A stretch of 64,000 nucleotides of DNA from the NCBI GenBank assembly GCA_041600415.1, contig JBFIKF010000006.1, forward strand, positions 211,107 to 275,106. The letters are read 5' to 3'. The translations under genes and the position numbers were made by a program. Shown here one piece after another: positions 24,819 through 33,772 of the stretch (the stretch's first letter is position 1; every line of letters starts with the position of its first letter). Source of the DNA: JBFJKD01 sp041600415 (GTDB lineage Bacteria; Pseudomonadota; Gammaproteobacteria; Pseudomonadales; Porticoccaceae). Under the pieces are notes generated by a model. It had not been told where the DNA came from. It ran no database searches and saw only the letters and a program-made list of their open reading frames with translations.

Positions 24819-27467
24819 TTAAACATCAAGTGGGTTGGGTTTATCCGGGTCGATACCCAGATCAATAATCGCTTTGGATACCACACTTTTTTCAATCTTA
24901 CCCTGCTGACAGAGCGTGTACAGTGTAGCGACCACGATATAGTTGCGATCCACCTCAAAAAAACCGCGCAGTTTACTGCGCGTATCACTGCGCCCAAAGC
25001 CGTCTGTACCCAGCACAAAATAGTCGCCTGGTATAAACGCGCGCAACTGTTCTCCAAAGGATTTGATGTAATCAGTAGCCGCGATCACCGGGCCGGGCCG
25101 CTCACTCAATTGCTGGGTAACGTAGGGAATTTTTGCCTCGGCCCCGGGATTCAACATATTCCAGCGAACCGCTGCCTGACCGTCCCGCGTCAGTTGGTTG
25201 ATACTGGTGAGACTCCAGATGTCCGCGCTCACCCGGTATTGACGGGCCAGAATTTCTGCTGCTGCCCGCACTTCATTCAGAATTGCGCCAGCGCCCAATA
25301 GCTGCACCTTGAGTTTACTTTTCTTGCCCTCTGCCAGCAGATACATACCACGGATAATGCCTGGTTCGGCACCCTCCGGCATACTCGGGTGCACGTAATT
25401 TTCGTTCATTACCGTAATGTAATAAAAACAATTCTCCCTGGCCTGGAACATGCGCTGTAAGCCATCCTGAACGATGACGGCCAATTCGTAGCTGTACGCC
25501 GGATCGTAGGTGCGACAGTTGGGAATGGTGTTGGCCAACACATGGCTATGCCCGTCCTGATGCTGTAACCCCTCGCCGTTCAGGGTGGTACGCCCGGCCG
25601 TGGCGCCAATCAGGAATCCCCGCGCCTGCATATCCCCGGCAGCCCAGGCGAGATCGCCAATGCGTTGAAAACCGAACATGGAATAAAACACATAGAACGG
25701 AATCATGGGGTAATCGTAATTGCTGTAGGCGGTGGCCAATGCCATCCATGCCGACATCGCCCCGGCTTCGTTAATACCCTCCTCGAGAATTTGTCCTTTT
25801 TTATCTTCCTTGTAATACAGAATTTGATCCGCGTCGTGGGGCACATAGCGCTGTCCCGCCGAGGAATAAATACCCAACTGGCGAAACATGCCTTCCATAC
25901 CAAAGGTGCGGGCTTCATCGGGCACAATCGGAACAACGCGCGCACCGATTTGTTTATCCTTCACCAGATTGGAAAGGATTCTGACAAACGCCATGGTGGT
26001 GGAAATTTCGCGCTTGCCGGTGGTTTCCAGTTGCTTCTGAAACAGTTCGAGAGGCGGTGTTTCCAGCGCCTCGAAATCTTTCTGCCGGGCGGGCAGGACA
26101 CCGCCGAGACGGGCGCGCTGGGCGCGCATGTAGGTCAGTTCGGGGCTATCTTCCGGAGGGCGGTAATAGGGTACCTCCTCCAGCTTGTCATCGGGGATGG
26201 GCAGGCCGAAGCGATCGCGGAAATTTTTCAGGCTGTCAATATCGAGTTTTTTCACCGAGTGGGTATCGTTGGCGGCTTCCCCGGACTCGCCCATGCCATA
26301 TCCCTTGACGGTCATGGCCAGAATCACGGTGGGATGGCCAGTGCTTTGCATTGCCTCGGCATAGGCGGCATACACTTTGTACGGGTCGTGGCCGCCGCGA
26401 TTGAGGTACATGATGTCCTTGTCGCTCAGACCCGCCACCAGTTCCGCCAGTTCGGGATATTTGCCGAAGAAATGTTCTCGCGTGTAGGCCCCGCCGTTGA
26501 ACTTGTAGTTTTGCAACTCGCCGTCGCACACCTCGTCCATTCTCTTTTGCAAAAAACCCTCTTTATCAGCGGCAAAAAGTGGATCCCAGAAACGTCCCCA
26601 CACCACCTTGATGACATTCCAGCCGGCACCGCGAAACGCACCCTCCAGCTCCTGAATAATTTTGCCGTTGCCGCGCACCGGTCCATCCAGACGTTGCAGG
26701 TTGCAGTTCACCACGAACACCAGATTTTCCAGTTGTTCGCGCCCGGCCATGGAGATCGCGCCAAGAGTTTCCGGTTCATCGCATTCACCGTCCCCCAGAA
26801 AGGCCCAGACCTTGCGATCATCCCGGGGCACCAGCCCGCGGGCGGACATATAGCGCATCACGTGTGCCTGATAAATCGCCTGGATCGGCCCGAGGCCCAT
26901 GGATACCGTGGGGAACTGCCAGTAGTCAGGCATCAACCAGGGATGGGGATAGGACGACAACCCGTTGCCATCCACTTCCCGCCGAAAATTATCCAGTTGC
27001 TCTTCCGTGAGACGACCTTCCAGAAAAGAACGTGCGTAAATACCTGGAGAACTGTGCCCCTGGTAATAAATCAAATCCTCCAGGTGCTGGTCGTTACGCC
27101 CGCGAAAAAAATAGTTAAAACCGACGTCGTAGAGGGTTGCCGCGGAGGAAAACGTAGCAATGTGGCCACCCAGGCCCTCGTGATTTTTGTTGGCGCGCAC
27201 GACCATCGCCATGGCATTCCAGCGGATCAGCGAGCGAATGCGGCGCTCCATAAACAGGTCGCCCGGCATACGTTTTTCCTGGGCGACGGGAATAGTATTG
27301 CAAAACGGTGTGGTGATAGAGCCCGGCAGAGGTATAGCCGCGGCCGTCGCGCGATCCAGCAGCTGTCGAATCAGGAATGCCGCGCGCTCTTCGCCCTGAT
27401 GTTTGATAATGGCTTCCAGGGAATCCAGCCATTCCTGAGTTTCGATTTGGTCCAAATCCTGCTGCAT
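24819..27467 (-). CDS. aceE: Pyruvate dehydrogenase E1 component (homodimeric)
   Basis: An 882-residue thiamine-diphosphate enzyme that decarboxylates pyruvate and acetylates the E2 lipoyl group. It has the full family length (E. coli 887). The thiamine-diphosphate motif GDGECDEPETLGAIS leads to VVNCNLQRLDGPV, and FYVFYSMFGFQRIGD and GRTTLNGEGLQHQDGHS are conserved blocks. It begins the aceE-aceF pair, 103 bases apart. An inverted repeat about 150 bases upstream is a possible operator. Confidence 0.96.
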   Translation of the reverse strand: MQQDLDQIETQEWLDSLEAIIKHQGEERAAFLIRQLLDRATAAAIPLPGSITTPFCNTIPVAQEKRMPGDLFMERRIRSLIRWNAMAMVVRANKNHEGLGGHIATFSSAATLYDVGFNYFFRGRNDQHLEDLIYYQGHSSPGIYARSFLEGRLTEEQLDNFRREVDGNGLSSYPHPWLMPDYWQFPTVSMGLGPIQAIYQAHVMRYMSARGLVPRDDRKVWAFLGDGECDEPETLGAISMAGREQLENLVFVVNCNLQRLDGPVRGNGKIIQELEGAFRGAGWNVIKVVWGRFWDPLFAADKEGFLQKRMDEVCDGELQNYKFNGGAYTREHFFGKYPELAELVAGLSDKDIMYLNRGGHDPYKVYAAYAEAMQSTGHPTVILAMTVKGYGMGESGEAANDTHSVKKLDIDSLKNFRDRFGLPIPDDKLEEVPYYRPPEDSPELTYMRAQRARLGGVLPARQKDFEALETPPLELFQKQLETTGKREISTTMAFVRILSNLVKDKQIGARVVPIVPDEARTFGMEGMFRQLGIYSSAGQRYVPHDADQILYYKEDKKGQILEEGINEAGAMSAWMALATAYSNYDYPMIPFYVFYSMFGFQRIGDLAWAAGDMQARGFLIGATAGRTTLNGEGLQHQDGHSHVLANTIPNCRTYDPAYSYELAVIVQDGLQRMFQARENCFYYITVMNENYVHPSMPEGAEPGIIRGMYLLAEGKKSKLKVQLLGAGAILNEVRAAAEILARQYRVSADIWSLTSINQLTRDGQAAVRWNMLNPGAEAKIPYVTQQLSERPGPVIAATDYIKSFGEQLRAFIPGDYFVLGTDGFGRSDTRSKLRGFFEVDRNYIVVATLYTLCQQGKIEKSVVSKAIIDLGIDPDKPNPLDV

Positions 27468-27612
27468 TTTGTCATCGACCTTTGTTGCGCATCACGAATA
27501 TCGTCGGACTGGCGTCACTGCCATCTATATTACCTAACTAAACCTTACCAGACTGGAAATAAACACCCATGATGGGTTGCACCCGACGAGGTAGAGGAGG
27601 GTCAGCATAATA

Positions 27613-27629
27613 ATGTAGTATTTCTACAT
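27613..27629. promoter_or_regulatory. Candidate operator upstream of aceE
   Basis: The inverted repeat ATGTAG (27613-27618) - 5 bases - CTACAT (27624-27629) lies in the 325-base gap (27468-27792) between aceE and the M16 peptidase gene, about 146 bases before the aceE start. A further CTACAT occurs near 27756. It does not match the PdhR box I know. The rest of the gap is A+T-rich with no gene. Confidence 0.35.
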
Positions 27630-27792
27630 GTTCAACCAATAAATACCGCCAACGCTTGTCGAGCCCGCTCGGAGAATTAGACGTCACTCGCTATAAATCG
27701 GCTATTATTCGTGGTTTTTACCGATTTAATCCCGAAAACCACAATATAGTTAAACTACATATCTGCGGCTGTTCTGTGCCTGCCGACCATGA

Positions 27793-30789
27793 TTATTGGG
27801 GATAGTGGTAATAGCCATCGTTTTCAGCCCGCAACCCATCGCGCCCCATGCCAGCGTCCGGTAACGTCCCGTCCTGGGTGGTCAACCACAACCCACGGCG
27901 CTCCCCAAGCAGCACTGCGCGATAGCGGGCCAGCAGGTTCTCACCCGTGGTGGCGCGCACTTGCGCCCCCAGCATTTGGCGAAAATCAAAATCATTGTAG
28001 TTGAGCATCAGGGATTCCTGATGCCTGCCGATTAACTCGGCAAGACTTTTCGGAAACTCTTCCACATGGGTCAATACGGACTGCCGGTGTCGTTCAATCT
28101 CCGCTTCGCTCATCCTCTCCAGGGTGGTTGCGAACTGGTCGAGAAAATCGTCCACCTCCTTCATCAACGGCCCACTTCTGACCACCGGAGATTGCACGTA
28201 GAGCAGCAGGCCTGGCACGCGATGCAGCGGCATGATCCGACTGCCCACCACGTAACCCAGCTGTTTTTCCGTGCGCAGGCGCGTGTAGAGGGGCGCATCC
28301 AGCATATTTTGTAAAACCGCGAGTTCGGCCCGCTCCCGCAGGCTATCGGTTTCGGCCTGCACATACAGCACCACACTGCTGTCGGCATGCTGCACCGGAA
28401 TACTGAGGCGTGGGGTCGCGGTGGCGCGGGGCAACTTGACTACCCGATAATCGAGACTGGCATCACCCTCCCCACCGACCCGCAATGCCTCCAGCACCGC
28501 CTCCACCATGCTTTCCACCTCGCCGCGCGCAAGGGCACCGCCACCGTAAAAGCGCCCATGTCCGCGTCGGAAAAAGCTCTCCACATAATCCAGCAACTCA
28601 ACGAGATTTACCGGCTCCAGTGCATCGGCCAAATCCTCCGGGCGCTCGGCATCGGTCAGTTGCGGTGGCAGCTCGGTGAACAATTGTCTGATCGGCCACT
28701 GTTTGTCCGTATTGCGCCATTCGCGAATCAACATGGCTTTGACGCGCGCAAAACGCGTGGCGTCCGCCTCCGGTTGACGCAGCGCGGCGAGGATTTCGTT
28801 CAGCAGCAAGGGTTGCTTGTCGGTATATCCGTCCAGTGTCAGCCTTATGCCATAACTCTCCCGGGACAGACCGAAATCCAGTCCCGCGAGATGCGCGGGA
28901 TAAACGCGGGGATTGAGCTGATCGCGCACCATGGCCAGATACAGCTCCGCCAGTGCAGCGTTGCGACGACCCGTAGCCATCGGCGTGACAAGCTGCGCGA
29001 TAAACCCGGCTTTGGGGGACCCGAAATAGGTGTCTGCGTAATGCCAGACCCTGGCCTGCGGATCGTCTCGCACCAGTTGTGGCTTCGCCAGCCGGGAATA
29101 TGGATCCGCTTTTTGCACGTCGATTGGCGCTGCAGCCTGATCGGTATCGTGGGCCGACACTAACAAATCATCGCCCTTTTGCCTCTTTTCCGACGTACTA
29201 AACCGTTCGGGAATAAAAGGATTGGGTTGCGGCAGGCGCAGCGCGGTCGTCCCGGCATTTTGCCAGGCGGCCACGTCTTGAGGGGCCACATCAGTGATTC
29301 GATAGGGGGCCCCGTAGCGCATCGACACCCGATCGGTATCAGTGATTTCCGGCGCCATCAACCCAAGCTGTACATTGCCGGGCACCAGATAACCGAGATA
29401 ACGTGTGACCAACTCAGCGTCAAAACGATCCAGCAGATAAGGCCCACGCACAGCTTCCTGGGTGGGATAATCGTGCATGAGCGAACTCAGGCGCTGCGCG
29501 TAACCGAGAGGGGGGTGTTTTTCCAGAAAGCGAAATTCCACCTGTTGTAACTGCGCCAGCTCGCGATAGCGCCAGGACACAATCCCCTGCGCACGTATTT
29601 GTTCGGCCCAGGCGAAAAACTGGGTCAAAATTTCTGGGTGCCGTGCCACCCCTGCTGGCGTTAAACCAATCGTCACCGAAAAACCCGCGCCAACACGGGA
29701 ATCATAAGCCAGCCCCGCACTCAGGGATTCCGCCAGCCCTTCGCGTTTGAGCTGCGCCAACAAACTGTTCGCGCTCTCGTCTCCCAATAAGTGGCCGAGA
29801 AACGTCAGGGGTTTTTCCCGCCAGTGGGCCGCTATACTCGGCACCGGGAACAACAAACTCAACTCCCGTTGCTCCTTTTCCGGTGTCATCAATACTTTAT
29901 AGGGCAGCGCTTCGGCAAATAGTGGGATCTCCTCGCTCGGTAGCGTCACCTCGTGATTAGGTATGGCTGCAAACCGCGCTTGCACCGCCGCCTGTAGCTC
30001 ATTTAAGGGCTCGCGTCCCAACACCACCAAAGTCATCAGATTGGCAGAATAATAGCGCTGATAAAATGCCAGTAAATCGTCCCGCACCGAGCGTCCCGGC
30101 CGATCGGCCAGGGTGGTGAGATCGCCGACCGAAAACATTGACAGCGGGTGCTGTGGATTTACCAGCTCGCGCAAAACATCCCAGGCGCGATGGCTATCGT
30201 CCTTGATCTTCAGACGATACTCGGACTCCACTGCATGTCGCTCCCGGTCGACGTAGGCTGCGTCAAAGCGCGGCGCCACAAAAAATTGGGAAAATCGATC
30301 GAGAGCCGGCACCAGATGGGCCGCGTCAATATCAAAGAAATAGTTGGTCTCTTCGAGGCTGGTGTAGGCATTGTGGGCACCACCGTGAGCACCGATAAAT
30401 GCCTGATACTCCCCCGGTTCGGGATATTTTTCAGTACCCAAAAACAACATGTGTTCGAGAAAATGCGCCAACCCCTCGCGCTCTGGAGGGTTTTGAAAAC
30501 TGCCCACCCGAACACTGAGTGACGCGGCGCTCTTATCGGTATCCGGGTCGGACACCAGCAATACACGCAGGCCATTATCGAGGGCTAGCGCCCGGTACTG
30601 GCGCTCGTCATTGGGACTGCGATACACCGGCTCGGTTGCGACGCCTTTCGTCGTCACTACTTCCGCGGTGGAACCGCGAGTCCACCACTCGGCGTCACGG
30701 CTATTTTGCTCCGGGGCCTGACTGCTATCGCAGGCGGCCAGCGCCAGCGCCGCACATACCAACCAATAACGGCGCAACCAATATTTCAT
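27793..30789 (-). CDS. M16 (pitrilysin/insulinase) peptidase, lipoprotein
   Basis: A 998-residue zinc endopeptidase. MKYWLRRYWLVCAALALAAC is a lipoprotein signal (Cys20), so the protein is likely anchored in the envelope, unlike the soluble periplasmic pitrilysin of E. coli. The inverted zinc motif HFLEHMLFLG and the third ligand in ERHAVESEY are present. The rest follows the four-domain M16 plan, with the C-terminal GYVVGSRIMP and SLMLNYNDFDFRQML blocks. GAGGTG lies just before the ATG at 30789, and the frame is open ten codons further. M16 enzymes degrade peptides in the periplasm. It is followed on the same strand by aceE after a 325-base gap. Confidence 0.92.
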   Translation of the reverse strand: MKYWLRRYWLVCAALALAACDSSQAPEQNSRDAEWWTRGSTAEVVTTKGVATEPVYRSPNDERQYRALALDNGLRVLLVSDPDTDKSAASLSVRVGSFQNPPEREGLAHFLEHMLFLGTEKYPEPGEYQAFIGAHGGAHNAYTSLEETNYFFDIDAAHLVPALDRFSQFFVAPRFDAAYVDRERHAVESEYRLKIKDDSHRAWDVLRELVNPQHPLSMFSVGDLTTLADRPGRSVRDDLLAFYQRYYSANLMTLVVLGREPLNELQAAVQARFAAIPNHEVTLPSEEIPLFAEALPYKVLMTPEKEQRELSLLFPVPSIAAHWREKPLTFLGHLLGDESANSLLAQLKREGLAESLSAGLAYDSRVGAGFSVTIGLTPAGVARHPEILTQFFAWAEQIRAQGIVSWRYRELAQLQQVEFRFLEKHPPLGYAQRLSSLMHDYPTQEAVRGPYLLDRFDAELVTRYLGYLVPGNVQLGLMAPEITDTDRVSMRYGAPYRITDVAPQDVAAWQNAGTTALRLPQPNPFIPERFSTSEKRQKGDDLLVSAHDTDQAAAPIDVQKADPYSRLAKPQLVRDDPQARVWHYADTYFGSPKAGFIAQLVTPMATGRRNAALAELYLAMVRDQLNPRVYPAHLAGLDFGLSRESYGIRLTLDGYTDKQPLLLNEILAALRQPEADATRFARVKAMLIREWRNTDKQWPIRQLFTELPPQLTDAERPEDLADALEPVNLVELLDYVESFFRRGHGRFYGGGALARGEVESMVEAVLEALRVGGEGDASLDYRVVKLPRATATPRLSIPVQHADSSVVLYVQAETDSLRERAELAVLQNMLDAPLYTRLRTEKQLGYVVGSRIMPLHRVPGLLLYVQSPVVRSGPLMKEVDDFLDQFATTLERMSEAEIERHRQSVLTHVEEFPKSLAELIGRHQESLMLNYNDFDFRQMLGAQVRATTGENLLARYRAVLLGERRGLWLTTQDGTLPDAGMGRDGLRAENDGYYHYPQ

Positions 30790-30844
30790 ATCACCTCGAC
30801 GGATAACCATGGAGTTCAACTTTCGGGATTATAAGACTCGAGCC

Positions 30845-31903
30845 TTAAACGGTCTTCTCGTGCTGTGGCCAGGCGTTGTACAACGCCTTGATCAGGGTCG
30901 CCAGAGGAATGGCGAAAAATACCCCCCAAAACCCCCATATGCCGCCAAAAACCAGCACTGCCAGTATGATGGACAAGGGGTGCAAATTGACCGCCTCTGA
31001 AAACAACAGGGGCACCAGGACATTACCATCGAGAAACTGGATAACACCGTAAATCACCGCCAGCCAGATAAATTCATTACCCCAGCCCCATTGAAAGTAG
31101 CCGACGACCAGAATCGGCACGGTGACGACCGCCGCACCGATATAGGGTATCAGCACGGACAAACCCACCGCCAGGGCCAACAGCGCCGAATAGCGTAAAC
31201 CCAGCGCGAGAAAGCAAAAATAGCTGACCACACCAACAATCAGGATTTCCACCGCCTTACCGCGAATGTAATTGGCGATCTGCGCGTTCATCTCACTCCA
31301 TACCGCGCGCATTACCGGTCGCCGCTCTGGTAGCAGATTAGCAAACATAGTTATTAGTTGTTGCCGATCCTTAAGAATAAAAAACACCATCAACGGCACC
31401 AGAATCAGATACACCAGCAAGCCGATAAGATTGGGAAACTGACTGACTGAGAACGTGAGAGCCGCCTCCACAAACTTGCGCGCCTCCGCATTGGCGTAGG
31501 TGGTAAATTCCACCAGGCGCTCTTCCGAAATCAGGTGGGGATAACGTTCCGGCAGCAACTGCAAAACTTCCTGCCCACGTTTGAGCATGCCGGGGATTTC
31601 GGCTAGCAGGTTGCTGGATTGGTGAATGACCATCGGCACCAGAAAAATCAGCACCAGTACAAACAACCCAACAAATGCGGTAAATACCATCACCACCGCG
31701 AGCAAATGAGGCACCCGCCAACGCTTCAGGAAATTGACCGCGCCCTGCAACAGGAAAGCAAAACCCAGCGCCGCAATAATCGGCGCCGCAATGCCACCCA
31801 TGGTGATCACTAACACCAGCCCCGCCAACAACAAAAGCAGTAATAACACCGCCTCTTCGTCGGCGAAATACCGGTTTACCCATGTTTCCACCACTCGCCA
31901 CAT
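30845..31903 (-). CDS. AI-2E family (PerM-like) permease
   Basis: A 352-residue membrane protein with about seven to eight helices. It has the N-terminal pair of helices, a central extracytoplasmic stretch rich in acidic and basic residues (about 100-155), and the conserved ending GLSVLIPYIGAAV, FLDGNVLVPLLFSEAVNLHP and GFWGVFFAIPLA. The family was named from TqsA, but the function of most members is unknown. In Pseudomonas this gene is next to bepA with tusA between. Here bepA is divergent and no tusA is recognisable. GGGTGAG precedes the ATG. Confidence 0.85.
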   Translation of the reverse strand: MWRVVETWVNRYFADEEAVLLLLLLLAGLVLVITMGGIAAPIIAALGFAFLLQGAVNFLKRWRVPHLLAVVMVFTAFVGLFVLVLIFLVPMVIHQSSNLLAEIPGMLKRGQEVLQLLPERYPHLISEERLVEFTTYANAEARKFVEAALTFSVSQFPNLIGLLVYLILVPLMVFFILKDRQQLITMFANLLPERRPVMRAVWSEMNAQIANYIRGKAVEILIVGVVSYFCFLALGLRYSALLALAVGLSVLIPYIGAAVVTVPILVVGYFQWGWGNEFIWLAVIYGVIQFLDGNVLVPLLFSEAVNLHPLSIILAVLVFGGIWGFWGVFFAIPLATLIKALYNAWPQHEKTV

Positions 31904-31909
31904 AATTAC

Positions 31910-32158
31910 TCACCCGCACTTGGTAGTCGGTTGTATTCCAAATAGTTTCGTCTGGCCTGCGATTGATCCAGCAGCGCGTATCCACTGGGTCGCACGCACA
32001 ATCGCGCCACACGTGCCCGCCGACAACAACAGCGCTGCGTTCGCCAGGTTCAGCGGAGCAACCAGTGACACTCGCCCGCGCCGCACTTGATCCGTCCGGC
32101 CAGATATCCCCACCCCGGCAGTGAACCCCTGCGCCCGGAATGTGTCGAAAGCCTGCAC
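31910..32158 (-). CDS. Possible small protein upstream of the PerM-like gene
   Basis: An open frame of 82 codons from a GTG at 32158 ends 6 bases before the PerM-like gene. It lies in the otherwise empty 305 bases (31904-32208) that also hold the bepA promoter. I recognise no family and no TusA motif (CPxP). It may be chance. The only support is its position just before the permease gene, with its stop codon at the permease's ribosome site. Confidence 0.25.
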   Translation of the reverse strand: MQAFDTFRAQGFTAGVGISGRTDQVRRGRVSLVAPLNLANAALLLSAGTCGAIVRATQWIRAAGSIAGQTKLFGIQPTTKCG

Positions 32159-32208
32159 ACTATAGGTTAGTATCAGAACGTATATGTTACCGGATTAAAA
32201 ATAGCAGC

Positions 32209-33675
32209 GTGTTATCTTTTCTTGCCAAACCCCACACTGCCCTCGCGCTCTGTGTCGCACTGGTCCTGGGTGTCGGCGCTGGAGCGCTACGCGCTGCCAA
32301 CGACATTCAACTTCCGATTCTCGGCGACACATCGTCGGGGGTCATTTCCCAACAACAGGAATATGAGCTGGGCCGCGCCTGGCTGCAGTTATTTCGCAGC
32401 CGAGTACCCACCCATCGCGACCCACAATTGCAGGACTATCTCGAACAACTGTTGTTTAAACTGTCCACCCACAGCGAACTCGCGGACCATCGTCTGGACC
32501 TGATTATCGTTAACAACCCCACCATGAATGCGTTTGCGGTGCCCGGTGGCGTCGTGGGCGTGCATACCGGCCTGTTTCGCTACGCCCGCGATGAACACCA
32601 GCTAGCATCGGTCCTGGCCCACGAACTGGCGCACCTTAGCCAGCGCCATTTTGCCCGCCGCGTGGCACAACAACGCGCCAACACCATGCCCATGCTGGCC
32701 GGCATGCTGACCGGACTGATTCTCGCCGCTACCGTCGGCGGCGACGCCGGTATGGCGGTGCTGGCCACCACGCAGGCGGCGGCGATCGAGAGCAGTTTGC
32801 GCTATAGCCGCCAGAACGAACAGGAAGCGGACCGCCTCGGCCTGGAAACTCTGGTGCGCGCCGGCATGGATCCAACCGCTGTGGCCGCAATGTTTGAACG
32901 CATGATGATCGCCACCCGTTATACCGGGCAAAGACCTCCGGAATTTTTACTGTCACACCCCCTGACCGAACAACGAGTTGCCGACGCGCGCAACCGCATC
33001 AGCAAATATCCCAAACGCCAGTACGAAGACAATCTCGAGTACCAGTTGATGCGCGCCAAAGCATTAATCGGCGTCGATCAAAATGCGCAAAAATCGGCAA
33101 ATCGCTTCAACAGCGAACTCGAAGGACATAGCTATTCACCACCCGCCGCCCGTTACGGTCTCGCGCTGTCGCTGTCGGCTCTGGGTAAACACCGGGAGGC
33201 GCGAGATGCCCTGCGCCCACTGCTGGACAGCGAGCCACAACGCCTGACTTACCAGCTTGCGGCCGTGGAAATTGAACGCAACGCGGGTGCCAACAGCGCG
33301 GCCCTGGCGTTGATAAAACCCCTGATAAAATCTCACTCCAGTCATTACCCGTTGCAAATGGAACTCGCGGAAACGCTGCTAAAAGACAATCAATACTCAG
33401 CTTCCCAAAAAGTTCTGGCGGATCTAACCAGGATTCGCCCAGCGGATCCAGATATATGGTTTGATCTGGCGGAGACCAGCGGCCTGGCGGGAGATATTAT
33501 TCAGGTACATAAGGCGCGCGCGGAATATTATTTACTGGTGGGCGTGTTCGATAAAGCGCGGGATCAGCTGACCTACGCGCAAAAACTGGCCGAATACGAT
33601 TTCAAGGAATCCGCCATTATTGCGCAGCGGCTGCGCGACCTGACCGCCATGGAAGAGAAAGCCAAAAAACTATAG
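32209..33675 (+). CDS. bepA: Periplasmic M48 metallopeptidase/chaperone BepA
   Basis: A 488-residue protein that assists and proofreads outer-membrane protein assembly, mainly LptD. It has a signal peptide (ALALCVALVLGVGAGALRAA), the zinc motif AHELAHLSQRH, the third ligand in QNEQEADRLG, and the closing histidine in LLSHPLTEQRVADAR. The C-terminal half is built of TPR repeats (from about 300). Its length equals that of E. coli BepA (487). The start is the GTG at 32209, because the frame upstream has no signal-like sequence. Confidence 0.93.
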   Translation: MLSFLAKPHTALALCVALVLGVGAGALRAANDIQLPILGDTSSGVISQQQEYELGRAWLQLFRSRVPTHRDPQLQDYLEQLLFKLSTHSELADHRLDLIIVNNPTMNAFAVPGGVVGVHTGLFRYARDEHQLASVLAHELAHLSQRHFARRVAQQRANTMPMLAGMLTGLILAATVGGDAGMAVLATTQAAAIESSLRYSRQNEQEADRLGLETLVRAGMDPTAVAAMFERMMIATRYTGQRPPEFLLSHPLTEQRVADARNRISKYPKRQYEDNLEYQLMRAKALIGVDQNAQKSANRFNSELEGHSYSPPAARYGLALSLSALGKHREARDALRPLLDSEPQRLTYQLAAVEIERNAGANSAALALIKPLIKSHSSHYPLQMELAETLLKDNQYSASQKVLADLTRIRPADPDIWFDLAETSGLAGDIIQVHKARAEYYLLVGVFDKARDQLTYAQKLAEYDFKESAIIAQRLRDLTAMEEKAKKL

Positions 33676-33772
33676 CGGTGGTTTGGCGCGGCCTGTACGC
33701 TAATCCTGCCAGACTGCTATTATCGCTCCCATATTACGCCCTGCCAAAATTGAACCCGCAGTTACAGCCACC

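Noticed and set aside
25665..27572. A 635-codon open frame on the plus strand opposite aceE
   Set aside because: It lies wholly antisense to a certain, full-length aceE. Its His- and Gln-rich translation has no recognisable domain. It is a mirror effect of codon use in the high-G+C gene.
27613..27629. Inverted repeat read as a terminator of aceE or the M16 gene
   Set aside because: It lies upstream of aceE, has a 6-bp A+T-rich stem and no T run. An operator is the better reading.
28387..29163. A 258-codon plus-strand frame inside the M16 peptidase gene
   Set aside because: Antisense shadow of a well-supported peptidase; no ribosome site or domain.
31904..32208. A tusA gene between the PerM-like gene and bepA, as in Pseudomonas
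   Set aside because: No frame in either direction contains the CPxP motif or the TusA length pattern.
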